Assembly: GCF_002993285.1 (NCBI RefSeq)
Contig: NZ_CP027433.1
Location: 434,001-498,000 of the forward strand
Direction of reading: 5' to 3'
Length of the DNA stretch: 64,000 bases
Source: Gordonia iterans
Lineage (GTDB): Bacteria > Actinomycetota > Actinomycetes > Mycobacteriales > Mycobacteriaceae
Shown here piece after piece: positions 24,086 through 32,081 of the stretch. How positions within the stretch are numbered: the first letter of the stretch is position 1; each line of letters starts with the position of its first letter. A program made the position numbers and the translations under genes. The notes below the pieces were generated by a model, which did not search any database, had not been told where the DNA came from, and was given only the letters and a program-made list of their open reading frames with translations.

Positions 24086-24952
24086 TCAGTGGTCCTGTGC
24101 CGCATGGAGATTCGCGGTGTCTCCCGGCAGGGTGGTGAAGTCGACGGGGTTCTCCGCGAGCGGGATGATCATCGGCGTCCCGGTCTCCGGGTCGGGCACC
24201 ACCTGCGAGCGCACGCCGAAGACCTGCTCGACCAGGCCGGCGTCGAGGATGTCCGCCGGGGCTCCGCTGGCGAGGATCGATCCGCTCCGCATGGCGATGA
24301 GATGCGTGGCGAAGCGGGCGGCCTGGTTCAGGTCGTGCAGGACGGCGACCAGGGTCTTGCCCTCGGCGTTCAGCTCGGCACACAGCTGCAGCACCTCGAG
24401 TTGATGTGCCAGATCCAAGTAGGTGGTGGGCTCGTCGAGCAGCAGGATCGGGGTCTCCTGAGCGAGCGCCATCGCTATCCAGACGCGTTGACGCTGACCG
24501 CCGGAGAGGGCCTCGACGGTGCGCGTCGAGAGTTCGGTGAGGCGGGTCGCGGCGAGTGCGTTGTCGACGGCGCGCTGGTCGTCGTCGGTCCACTGCTGGA
24601 ACATCGACTGGTAGGGGAAGCGGCCCCGGGACACCAGGTCGATCACCGTGATCCCCTCGGGGGCGATCGACTGCTGCGGCAGCAGGCCGATCTCGCGGGC
24701 GAAGTGCTTGCCCTTGTACGAGCCCACCGGCCGGCCGTCGAGCAGCACCTCGCCCTGGGTCGGCTTCAGCAGCCGTGACAGCGCGCGCAAGAGCGTCGAC
24801 TTGCCGCAGGCATTGGGGCCGACGATCACCGTGAACGAGCCGTCCGGGATCGTCGTGTCGAGGCGTTCGATGACGATGCGCTCGCCGTAGCCCACCCGGA
24901 GGCCGGAGACGGAGAGCCGGTGAGCCGGGGCGGTGGGCGCGGAAGGGTTCAC
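24086..24952 (-). CDS. iron-siderophore ABC transporter ATP-binding protein
   Basis: This 288-aa ATPase is of the FecE/FepC type. It has Walker A GPNACGKSTLLRA, the Q-loop LLPQQS, signature LSGGQRQRVWIAMAL, Walker B ILLLDEPTTYLD and the switch His in VLHDLNQAARF. It powers siderophore import with the two permeases. The start is GTG at 24952, overlapping the permease stop by four bases; the longer frame upstream is a shadow of the permease gene. It lies 28 bases before the binding-protein gene. Confidence 0.95.
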   Translation of the reverse strand: MNPSAPTAPAHRLSVSGLRVGYGERIVIERLDTTIPDGSFTVIVGPNACGKSTLLRALSRLLKPTQGEVLLDGRPVGSYKGKHFAREIGLLPQQSIAPEGITVIDLVSRGRFPYQSMFQQWTDDDQRAVDNALAATRLTELSTRTVEALSGGQRQRVWIAMALAQETPILLLDEPTTYLDLAHQLEVLQLCAELNAEGKTLVAVLHDLNQAARFATHLIAMRSGSILASGAPADILDAGLVEQVFGVRSQVVPDPETGTPMIIPLAENPVDFTTLPGDTANLHAAQDH

Positions 24953-26049
24953 AGTCGGGCCTTTCTCGCCTGGGCGATGAGCAGGAACAGCAGGTAGACG
25001 CCGCCGAGCGCGGTGGTCACGACGCCGACCGGCAGCGCGGTGGTGGGCGCCAGAATCGTTCGCGCGATCGCGTCGCTGGAGACCAGCAGCGCGGCGCCCA
25101 CGGCCGCCGAAGTGATCAGGGGGATGCCGGCACTCGGAGTCAGCCGCGCGGCCAGCTGCGGGGCGACCAGCGCGACGAAGGCGATCGGTCCGGCCACCGC
25201 GGTGGTGGCGGCGGCGAAGCCCACGCCCACCACCAGCAGCAGCAACTCGGTGCGCGCGGTGTCGACGCCCTTGCTCTGCGCCGAGTCCGGGCCGAGCTCG
25301 AACATGCGCATGCGCGGCGTCGCGACGACGAGCGCGGGGACCAGGATCGCCAGCACCACGAACACCGGGATGGTGTCGGTCATCGACAGATTCCGGAGAT
25401 TGCCCATGCCCCACGCGGCCGCCGCACCGGCGTTCTGCACGTTGGCGGTGGCGATCAGATAGCCGTTGAAGGAGATGAGCATCGCCGAGATCCCGATGCC
25501 CACGACGATGAACCGATAGTTACCGGTGCCACCGCGCATGCCGAGGAAGTAGACGGCGACGCCGGTGGCCAGGCAGCCGATCAGCGCGCCGGCCGTGGTC
25601 CCCGCACTGCCCAGGCCGAAGACCAGCATGGCGATCAGCGCGCCCGTGTATGCGCCGGTGGTGAAGCCGATGATGTCCGGGCTGCCGAGCGGGTTGCGGG
25701 TGACGGTTTGGAAGATCGCGCCCGACAGCGCCAGCGAGATGCCGCCCAGCACCGCCACGATCACCGCTGGAGCCGCAGACACCACGCGCCGCGCGGCCGC
25801 GCCGCCCTCGTGACCGGAGAGCACCCGGAAGAGCTCGCCGAAGCCGAGATGCGGTGACGAGGTGGTGGAGATGCCCAGCGACCAGAGTGCGATCAGGGCC
25901 GTGACCAGCACCAGCACGATCGTCACGGCGCTCGCGAGCAGGTCCACTCGGAGGCTGATCGGCCCCGCGCGGAGGAAGCGGATACGGCCGGGCCAGCGGG
26001 CCGGCGGCGGCGTGGTCTCGACTCCGCTCGACCAGCGTGTGGTGCTCAC
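24949..26049 (-). CDS. iron-siderophore ABC transporter permease (second FecCD-type)
   Basis: This 366-aa FecCD-family permease has about nine or ten helices. Family marks are SGAIFQTVTRNPLGSPDIIGFTTGA and GPIAFVALVAPQLAARL. It should pair with the upstream permease product to form the channel. The GTG at 26049 overlaps the upstream stop. Residues about 5-12 (RWSSGVET) are encoded by a copy of a dispersed 24-bp REP-like repeat, so the extreme N terminus looks acquired or re-started. The rest is a normal family member. Confidence 0.92.
   Translation of the reverse strand: MSTTRWSSGVETTPPPARWPGRIRFLRAGPISLRVDLLASAVTIVLVLVTALIALWSLGISTTSSPHLGFGELFRVLSGHEGGAAARRVVSAAPAVIVAVLGGISLALSGAIFQTVTRNPLGSPDIIGFTTGAYTGALIAMLVFGLGSAGTTAGALIGCLATGVAVYFLGMRGGTGNYRFIVVGIGISAMLISFNGYLIATANVQNAGAAAAWGMGNLRNLSMTDTIPVFVVLAILVPALVVATPRMRMFELGPDSAQSKGVDTARTELLLLVVGVGFAAATTAVAGPIAFVALVAPQLAARLTPSAGIPLITSAAVGAALLVSSDAIARTILAPTTALPVGVVTTALGGVYLLFLLIAQARKARL
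26014..26037. repeat. dispersed 24-bp REP-like repeat inside a permease gene
   Basis: The 24 bases are the exact reverse complement of 55889-55912 in pks13 and differ by one base from 55797-55820. Here they encode part of the N terminus of the second siderophore permease. Confidence 0.8.
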
Positions 26050-27097
26050 AGTTGCGGCCCCTGGTCCTTGCGGGCGAGCCAGATCAGCAGCGGTGCACCC
26101 AAGAACGCCGTCACCATGCCGACCGGGAGTTCGCTGGGCGTGGCGACGCGCGCGATCAGGTCGGAGCCGACCAGGACGATCGACCCACCGATCATCGAGA
26201 TCGGGATCACCCAGCGATTGTCGGGGCCGAGGAGCATGCGGACTGCGTGCGGGACCATCAGGCCGACGAAGGTGATCGGTCCGACCGCCGCGGTAGCCGC
26301 GCCGCAGAGCAGTGTCACCGCGACGAAGCCCACGGCCCGGACCGCGGTGACGGGCACCCGAGGGCGGACGCGCGGTCGTCGCCGAAGGCGAGGGCGTTCA
26401 GGTAGCCGACCAGGGCGACCGACATCGCGAGGCCGATGATCACCGGGATCCACGCCACCGCGAGCTGATCCCAGCCGCGCCCGTCGAGCGTACCGATCAG
26501 CAGACCGCGGATGGCGTCGAAAGTGCTCGGATGGATCATGGTCAGCCCGAACGCCAGACCGCTGAGCATGGCCGCGACAGCGACGCCGGTGAGCACCAGT
26601 TTGGCCGGGCTCGCGCCACCCGCCCCGCGCGAGCCGACGAAGTAGACGAGCACCGCCGCGGCGAAGGCGCCGAGCATCGCCCACCAGGTGTAGTCGGTGC
26701 CGGCGGCGCCGAAGGCCACCGAGCCGACCACCATCGCGAAGTAGGCGCCGGCGTTGACGCCGAGGATGCCGGGGTCGGCCAGGGGATTGCGCGTGAGCGC
26801 CTGCATCACGGCGCCGGAGACGCCGAGCGCCGCGCCGACCACCGCGCAGAGCAGGGTCCGGGGGACGCGGTCGTCACGGATGATGATCACGTCCGTCGGG
26901 TCGCCGCCGCCCCATAACGCGCTCCACGCCTGGACGACGGTGATGTCGCCGCTGCCGACGAACAGTCCACCCAGGAGCAGCAGCACCAGCAGGGCGGTCA
27001 GGCCGAGGATCGCCGTCGTGCGCGTCAACGCCCCCCGGCGCCCGGGCGCCGGGTTCGGCGACGACGGCGCCGGAGCGCGGACGGTTGCCTGGGTCAC
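26046..27097 (-). pseudogene. iron-siderophore permease (first FecCD-type), frameshifted
   Basis: The first two thirds run in one frame from GTG at 27097 (VTQATVRAP), with AAGGA upstream, through SGAVMQALTRNPLADPGILGVNAG to FGDDRASALG. The frame then stops soon. The expected continuation (PVTAVRAVGFVAVTLLCGAATAAVGPITFVGLMVPH) lies in another frame and runs to the normal end at 26046. One missing G in the run at 26357-26359 accounts for this. Either the gene is freshly inactivated or this is a one-base sequence error; the rest shows no decay. If real, import by this ABC system should fail or need a partner permease from elsewhere. Confidence 0.85.
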
Positions 27098-27135
27098 GTC
27101 GTCCTTCCGCCTGGGGACTGTGGTCCGGATCTGAC

Positions 27136-27154
27136 TGAGTAAGCCTAGCCTTGT
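27136..27154 (-). promoter_or_regulatory. IdeR-like iron box before the siderophore uptake operon
   Basis: The minus strand reads ACAAGGCTAGGCTTACTCA, which keeps the AGG..TAGGCT.AC core of the iron-repressor consensus. It lies about 40 bases upstream of the first permease start, and iron repression of the operon is expected. Confidence 0.6.
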
Positions 27155-27214
27155 CTTGGTCGAGGTGGAAGACGTTTGGCGGGCGGCCCGCCGCCCGCCC
27201 GATAGGGTCGCCCC

Positions 27215-28060
27215 ATGGAAGAGATTCGGCTCAGCGAGCATGTGGTGTTGCTGCGGGGAACCGACGCCGGCGCCTACCCGCACGGGAATCCGCTGCGGGT
27301 GACCGGCGGCGACACGACGGTCCAGATCGACTCCTCGCTCGAATCCGGTTGTGCCGATGCCGATCTGGTCGTGCTCAGTCACTACCACGAGGATCACGTC
27401 GTCGGCTTGGGTGAGACGTCCGCACCGGTGACGGTCCATCGCCGCGATCTGCCGCCGGTGACGTCGTGGGACGAGTTCGGCCGCTACATGAACGTGCCGG
27501 ACGTCGCGATCGGCGAGGAGCTCAAGCGCACGTTCCGGTGGTGCGAGCGGCCCGATGCGACGGCCTTCGACGACGACACCGTGATCGAGGTCGGGGGCGG
27601 GGTCAGGATCCTCGTCGTCCCGCTGCCCGGGCACACCGGCGGGCACTGCGGATTCTTCGTCGAGCCCGACGGCGTGTTCTTCACCGCGGACGTCGACCTC
27701 TCGTCGTTCGGTCCGGTGTACGCCGACCTGGACTCCACGCTCCCGGACGTGCGGGCCTCGCTGGCACGGTGCGCCGAGATCGACGCCGCTGTCTACACCA
27801 CGTTCCACCACAAGGGTCCGTACACGGACCGGGCGGCGTTCCTGGCCGACCTGGCCGCGCACGCCGCCGCGCTCGACGCCCGCGACCAGCGGGTCCGCGC
27901 GTTGCTCGCGGAGGGGCCGGCGACCGCTCGCGATCTGGTGGGCCGCGGTGTGGTCTACCGAGTCGGAGGACGTCGTCCTTGGTACGCCGACGCGGTGGAG
28001 GAGGTCATCGTCGGGCAGCACCTGGCCGAGATCGGCGAGGCGACCGGGGCCGGTAGCTGA
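27215..28060 (+). CDS. MBL-fold metallo-hydrolase
   Basis: This 281-aa metallo-beta-lactamase-fold protein has the metal motif SHYHEDHVVG (HxHxDH), then LPGHTGGHCGFFV, FTADVDLS with the bridging Asp, and TTFHHKGPY near the end. A C-terminal helical region (about 215-270) may be a small winged-helix-type domain. The substrate is unknown; hydrolysis of an ester or thioester is typical. It is divergent from the siderophore operon and shares that gap with the IdeR-like box. A tandem repeat and a strong hairpin follow. Confidence 0.9.
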   Translation: MEEIRLSEHVVLLRGTDAGAYPHGNPLRVTGGDTTVQIDSSLESGCADADLVVLSHYHEDHVVGLGETSAPVTVHRRDLPPVTSWDEFGRYMNVPDVAIGEELKRTFRWCERPDATAFDDDTVIEVGGGVRILVVPLPGHTGGHCGFFVEPDGVFFTADVDLSSFGPVYADLDSTLPDVRASLARCAEIDAAVYTTFHHKGPYTDRAAFLADLAAHAAALDARDQRVRALLAEGPATARDLVGRGVVYRVGGRRPWYADAVEEVIVGQHLAEIGEATGAGS

Positions 28061-28113
28061 CCTCGCCGGACCTTTCGACTCGCCTCGTCACTGCGTTCCT
28101 CGGCGGCTCAAGG

Positions 28114-28240
28114 GGCTGGTGGTCGCTGTGTTCCTCGGGGGCTTGGGGGGCTGGTGGTCGCTGTGTTCCTCGGGGGCTTGGGGGGCTGGTGGTCGCTGTG
28201 TTCCTCGGGGGCTTGAGGGGCTAGTGGTCACTGTGTTGTC
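28114..28240. repeat. 35-bp tandem repeat, about 3.6 copies
   Basis: Units start at 28114, 28149, 28184 and 28219 with a period of exactly 35 bases and contain GGTGGTCGCTGTGTTCCTCG. The array is preceded by one copy of the CTTTCGACTCGCCTCGTC repeat (from about 28074), as also seen at 6641, 6765 and, in part, 23028. It looks like expansion of a REP-like unit. Confidence 0.85.
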
Positions 28241-28279
28241 GGCGGCCGTCCGGGGTGACTCGTTGGCCGCTCGGAAACT

Positions 28280-28320
28280 TGTCTTCCTTTTGTCCCGGAA
28301 ACCGGCACAAAAGGAAGACA
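28280..28320. terminator. strong bidirectional hairpin
   Basis: A perfect 14-bp stem (28280-28293 and 28307-28320, arm core GTCTTCCTTTTGT) encloses a 13-base loop. It lies between the convergent MBL and Rieske genes. The T-rich and A-rich arms would suit termination in both directions. Confidence 0.7.
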
Positions 28321-28354
28321 GATCTCCCGGAAGCGAGCAGCGGGGAGGTGCCGA

Positions 28355-29944
28355 TCAGCTCGTGACCGACTCGCCGGCCTTCTCCGCACGGAGTTCGTGG
28401 CCTTTGGAGGTGAGGCAGCGGCCCGAAGCCAGATCCCATTCCCAGCCGTGCAGGTTGCAGGTGAGCTTGTTGCCCTCGACCACGCCGAACTTGCCCAGGT
28501 CGGCCTTGAGGTGCGGGCAGCGGCGCTGGATCACCCAGCCGTCGAGCTCCACCGAGGCGTCGTCGTCGTGCGCCTCGGAGAACCAGCCGTCGGCGTACGC
28601 GATCCGCTCGTCGGTGAGGCACTTGAAGAAGGTGTACAGGTACTCGTTGTAACCGCCGATCCGCCAGGTGGTGAAGCGGGTCGAGAGAAAGATCGTGTTG
28701 ACCCAGTCCGGCTCGTTGTCGCGCAGCACGGTGCGTACCAGTTCGGGGGCGATCCGGAAGCCGTAGCGGTACTTCCCGTCGCCGTCCTGCTTCATCCGGA
28801 CCTCGCGCCGCGGGAAATCCAGGACGAAGGTCTGGTCGCCGACCACCAGGCCGACTGGATAGCCGATGCCGTCGCAGATCAGGTCGGACTGCTTCATGAT
28901 CGGCTCGAACAGCTCTTTGAGCTGCGGCAGCAGCGGGTCACCGTCGGCGGACGCCCACGTGGCCTTCTCGGCCGCGATGATGGGGGCGAACTTCTCCTTC
29001 ATCCGGTCCAGGTAGGGCTTCTTGTTCTCGCCGAAGACCTGCTCGGGCGGGTACGGGTGCTCGATCTGATTCAGCTCGGAACCGGTGAACGTCGCCGTGG
29101 AGCCCGACACCATCATCAGGCCGCGGTGACGCACGCCGTCGTCGGTGCCGTGGGCCTTCATCTGCTCCAAGAACTCGGCCTGGTCGGGGAAGATGGACGC
29201 CTGGTCGGCCTCGCTGCCGGTGTTGAAGTCGTTGAGGACGTAGAGGTCGTCGTCGAGGAACATCGGCGGGCCGGCCGACGGGACCACCCACGTGGCGCCG
29301 ACCTGCTCGATGTAGCTGCGCGCCCGGTCCATGCCGCGCTGGCGTTTCTGCTTGGCGAAGTTGGCCTTCGACTTGCGGGGGATGTCGTAGACCATCGGGT
29401 ACCAGATGGCGCCCGAGTACTGAAGCAGGTGCACGTCCACGTGGCCGAACTCCTCCCGGACCACGTCGAGGTCGACGGGGCGGGCGTCGTTCATGTTGAA
29501 CACGACGGTCTCGCCGTCGTCGATCAGAATTCCCGAGTCGCCAATGGGGCCGTCGGCCGGCGCGCGCAGGGCGATGATCATCACGTCCAGGTCGCCCTTG
29601 GGGCCGGAGACCTTGTGCTTGACCGAGTCGGTGGTCTCGACGAACGTGTGGAAGCCCAGGCGCTCGAGGTCGCGCTTCAGGTCGGGGACCGGGTAGTCGG
29701 GGAGCAGGACGGTGGCGTCCTTGTTGACGTTCTCGATCAGGTTCTGCTCGTCGTAGTGGTCGCGGTGCAGGTGCGACACGTACAGGTAGTCGCAGTCGCC
29801 GAGGGCCTTCCAGTCCAGCTCGGTGTTGTCCGGGAACGGGATCCACGAGGCGAAGTAGGCGGGGTTGACCCACGGGTCGCAGAGGATCGATCCGGCCGCG
29901 GTCTCGATGTGGAATCCGGCATGGCCGATGGAGGTGATCTGCAC
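28355..29944 (-). CDS. fused MBL-fold and Rieske [2Fe-2S] protein
   Basis: This 529-aa protein has an N-terminal metallo-beta-lactamase-type domain: GHAGFHIE at the start, SHLHRDHYDE metal motif, DYPVPDLKRDLERLG. A long middle region follows, then a C-terminal Rieske domain (about 445-510) with ligands in RCPHLKADLG (CxH) and CNLHGWEWDL (CxxH). It resembles the conserved Rv3818-type protein of mycobacteria, which also lies near this cell-wall region. A hydroxylase or oxygenase-like function is possible, but no substrate is known to me. The start is GTG at 29944, with GAAAGG about 12 bases upstream. Confidence 0.88.
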   Translation of the reverse strand: MQITSIGHAGFHIETAAGSILCDPWVNPAYFASWIPFPDNTELDWKALGDCDYLYVSHLHRDHYDEQNLIENVNKDATVLLPDYPVPDLKRDLERLGFHTFVETTDSVKHKVSGPKGDLDVMIIALRAPADGPIGDSGILIDDGETVVFNMNDARPVDLDVVREEFGHVDVHLLQYSGAIWYPMVYDIPRKSKANFAKQKRQRGMDRARSYIEQVGATWVVPSAGPPMFLDDDLYVLNDFNTGSEADQASIFPDQAEFLEQMKAHGTDDGVRHRGLMMVSGSTATFTGSELNQIEHPYPPEQVFGENKKPYLDRMKEKFAPIIAAEKATWASADGDPLLPQLKELFEPIMKQSDLICDGIGYPVGLVVGDQTFVLDFPRREVRMKQDGDGKYRYGFRIAPELVRTVLRDNEPDWVNTIFLSTRFTTWRIGGYNEYLYTFFKCLTDERIAYADGWFSEAHDDDASVELDGWVIQRRCPHLKADLGKFGVVEGNKLTCNLHGWEWDLASGRCLTSKGHELRAEKAGESVTS

Positions 29945-30060
29945 GGGGCTGAGACCTTTCGGGTAGAGCAGGGCTGTGCACCTTAGCCTATCCGGGCGGC
30001 ACCGCACTCTGCCCGGGGCTTAGGTCTCTGCCGCCACCGCCGGTGCGGTGGCGGCAGCCG

Positions 30061-31224
30061 TCAACGGTCGGCGTCGACGGCGACCGGCGCCAGCTTCTGC
30101 CATTTCGCGAGGAGTGCGGGATCCTGGAGTTCCATCCAGGCGATGACGTCTTGGTACGTGGCGCAGATGGTCTCCGGCCGACCGCATGTGCTGCGCATGA
30201 AATCCCAGGTCGCAGGATTGAACGCGTTGCCGCTCCAGTCGTTGAAGTGGTTGGCGATCACGATCGGAGCACGGTTCCCCTCGAAGGCGCGTCGATACAT
30301 GTACTCGTAGGTCTGCCGCACGATGCGCCGAATGCGCGGCGCGTCCCGCGGCCGGTCCTTCGCGCCGTTGTAGGTGGCCCAGAAGTTGTAGTCGAGGGCC
30401 GTCTGGCTTCGTCTCAGCGGCGGCGAGTAGACATATGGCACCGGGAACTCCCAGATGCCGTGCTGCCGGTAGGGCCAGTAGATCCCGGTCCGCTGCGCAG
30501 GCATGGACGAGTCCCAGGTCATATCGTGGTCACGCAGCGCTGGGAAGAGTGCGCGCGGCGCCCCCTCCAGGCATTGGGTGCGTCCGCCTTTGACCACCTC
30601 GGTACCGAAAGCCAGATCCGGTCCCTCGGTGATCCCGGTGTTCCGGCGCCAGTTCTTCATCAGTGAGAAAAACTGGTCGAGCTCGTGATTCCAATCCGAC
30701 CTCGTCCAGTCCCTGCCCGGGTGCTTGGTGCCGGCGCAGAAGTGGCCGACATAGTGGGTGCCCATCTCATGACCCGCGTACCAGGTCCGATTGAGGTACC
30801 CGATCTGTTCGATCACCTCGGACTCGGTGCCGCCGAACGCGAGCGCCGCTTCTCCGGGTCGGTGCCCCGGACCGCGGTACTCGGTGCGCGCGTCGTCGGT
30901 GAGGAAGTAGAGCCCGGTCATGAGTGCGGTGAAGCGTGAGTCGGTCTCCTCGGCGGCCTTCAGGAACTCGTCCCAGTTGGGTGTGACGCCGACGCCGTCA
31001 AAGGAGAACAGGATGAACTGGGGCGGTCGTTCGCCGGGCGTCAGCTTCTTCATCGGGACGTTCGAGGGACGCCGGGTCTGCCCGGCCGAATCGGTGGTCG
31101 ACGACGCGATACCTGGATGGCGTCGGGGTTCCCCGTCGATCTCTGCGGTGCAAGCGGTAACGAGGAGGGCAATGACAGCGCTCAGTGAAGCGATCATTCG
31201 CTTGACGACAGGGGGCAGCGGCAT
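30061..31224 (-). CDS. polysaccharide-deacetylase-like lipoprotein
   Basis: This 387-aa protein has a lipoprotein signal (IASLSAVIALLVTAC) and a divergent polysaccharide deacetylase (NodB-like) fold. Visible are FSFDGVG (the catalytic and metal Asp region), GHEMGTHYVGH (the metal His pair) and, near the C terminus, VIANHFNDW. It would act on a carbohydrate outside the membrane. The start is ATG at 31224; a second ATG at 31197 lies inside the signal. A terminator at 31382 and the second mini-tRNA lie upstream on the same strand as separate units. Confidence 0.82.
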   Translation of the reverse strand: MPLPPVVKRMIASLSAVIALLVTACTAEIDGEPRRHPGIASSTTDSAGQTRRPSNVPMKKLTPGERPPQFILFSFDGVGVTPNWDEFLKAAEETDSRFTALMTGLYFLTDDARTEYRGPGHRPGEAALAFGGTESEVIEQIGYLNRTWYAGHEMGTHYVGHFCAGTKHPGRDWTRSDWNHELDQFFSLMKNWRRNTGITEGPDLAFGTEVVKGGRTQCLEGAPRALFPALRDHDMTWDSSMPAQRTGIYWPYRQHGIWEFPVPYVYSPPLRRSQTALDYNFWATYNGAKDRPRDAPRIRRIVRQTYEYMYRRAFEGNRAPIVIANHFNDWSGNAFNPATWDFMRSTCGRPETICATYQDVIAWMELQDPALLAKWQKLAPVAVDADR

Positions 31225-31381
31225 GCAGTGTCCAGACGGTCGGGTGCGGCACCGGCGCTTTGAGCCGGTGACGTCGACAGTAGTTTTCCGGAGCCTATGA
31301 ACACCAATCCATGACATTTTCCCGAGCACAAGTCTGAATTGATTGAAGGAAGTTCGAGCAGTTCCAGGCCGAACAATAGTG

Positions 31382-31414
31382 AAAGGCCGCCGGACGACAG
31401 TTCCGGCGGCCTTT
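31382..31414 (-). terminator. intrinsic terminator of mini-tRNA copy 2
   Basis: A perfect 13-bp stem (31382-31394 and 31402-31414) with GGCCGCCGGA/TCCGGCGGCC arms and a 7-base loop ends in TTT on the minus strand. It begins two bases after the encoded CCA of the mini-tRNA. Confidence 0.85.
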
Positions 31415-31416
31415 CC

Positions 31417-31472
31417 TGGTGGAGGACATACGGATCGAACGTATCGAAGGCGCCCCAACCGGCGCATCCCCC
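31417..31472 (-). ncRNA. alanine mini-tRNA-like RNA, copy 2 (CCA encoded)
   Basis: On the minus strand from 31472 the parts are: GGGGGAT (31466-31472), hairpin GCGCC/GGCGC with loop GGTTGG (31450-31465), CTTCG (31445-31449), T arm ATACG-TTCGATC-CGTAT (31428-31444), GTCCTCC (31421-31427), then A and CCA (31417-31420). The total is 56 bases. Acceptor stem, G3.U70, A73 and T arm are identical to copy 1; only the two middle loop bases differ (TT for AC). An encoded CCA followed at once by a terminator shows a finished tRNA-like 3' end. No D arm or usable anticodon arm exists, so it should not decode. The transcript is free-standing, with no AlaRS or transferase gene beside it. Confidence 0.82.
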
Positions 31473-31601
31473 TCGTATGTGCCAAGGTGGCTATTGAGAT
31501 TTAAGCAAATGGCACCGGAGAAGGCAACCCACGGGCAAATGTACAAGCAAGTATTGTGTCCACGAAAGCATGATGTGTGGGATTCGGGCGCGGTGACGGG
31601 T

Positions 31602-32048
31602 GGCGGTGTCATAGCGTCGTAGCAACATTGCTGGTCTGAGAGGGTTGCTGGGTGGGACGCAGGGCACTGACTGAGGAGGACCGCGCCGAGATCGCGGTCG
31701 GGGTGAAAGCCGGGTGGACGCTGACGAAGATCGCCGATGGGATCGGGCGGTGTAAGTCGATCGTGTCCCGGGAGGTACGCCGCAACGCGACCGCGACGGG
31801 ACGGTATCGGCCGGTTCATGCGGGCAGGGCCGCCGCGGCGCGACGGTCCCGTCCCCAGCTTCATGCTGTGGCTGCTGATCCGCGAGTACCTGCCCAAGGG
31901 CACCGAGATCACCAGCCACCAGCCCTACCTCGAGGCGATCGCCCACGAGCTCAACGAACGCCCCCGCGCGTGCCTGGGCTACTACACGCCAGGGAGAAGT
32001 TCGAAATCCTGCTACGCAGCCACGTTGCTTCCACGGCTTGACACCGCC
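31602..32048 (+). mobile_element. IS30-family deletion derivative with both ends
   Basis: The inverted ends (31602-31626 and 32024-32048) share GGCGGTGTCA at the tips and AGCAAC at the inner edge. GGT flanks both sides (31599-31601 and 32049-32051) as a 3-bp target duplication. Only 447 bp remain of an element normally over 1 kb. It may still be moved by a complete IS30 elsewhere. Confidence 0.8.
31652..32041 (+). pseudogene. IS30 transposase remnant
   Basis: The N-terminal helix-turn-helix is intact (GRRALTEEDRAEIAVGVKAG and ITRIADGIG-like KIADGIGRCKSIVSREVRRN). The C-terminal signature (REYLPKGTEITSHQPYL and LNERPRACLGYYTP) is present in a different frame. The DDE catalytic centre is deleted and the frames do not join, so it cannot act alone. 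It sits inside the element 31602-32048. Confidence 0.85.
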
Positions 32049-32081
32049 GGTAACGGTATTGGCTGACGAGGTGACTGCGGT

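Noticed and set aside
29975-29995. IdeR-like box upstream of the MBL-Rieske gene (TAGGCTAAGGT on the minus strand)
   Set aside because: Only one half-site matches; too weak to call beside the clear boxes at 9965 and 27136.
31224-31485. N-terminal extension of the deacetylase-like lipoprotein through the mini-tRNA
   Set aside because: It would run through a terminator and an RNA gene. The ATG at 31224 begins a normal lipoprotein signal.
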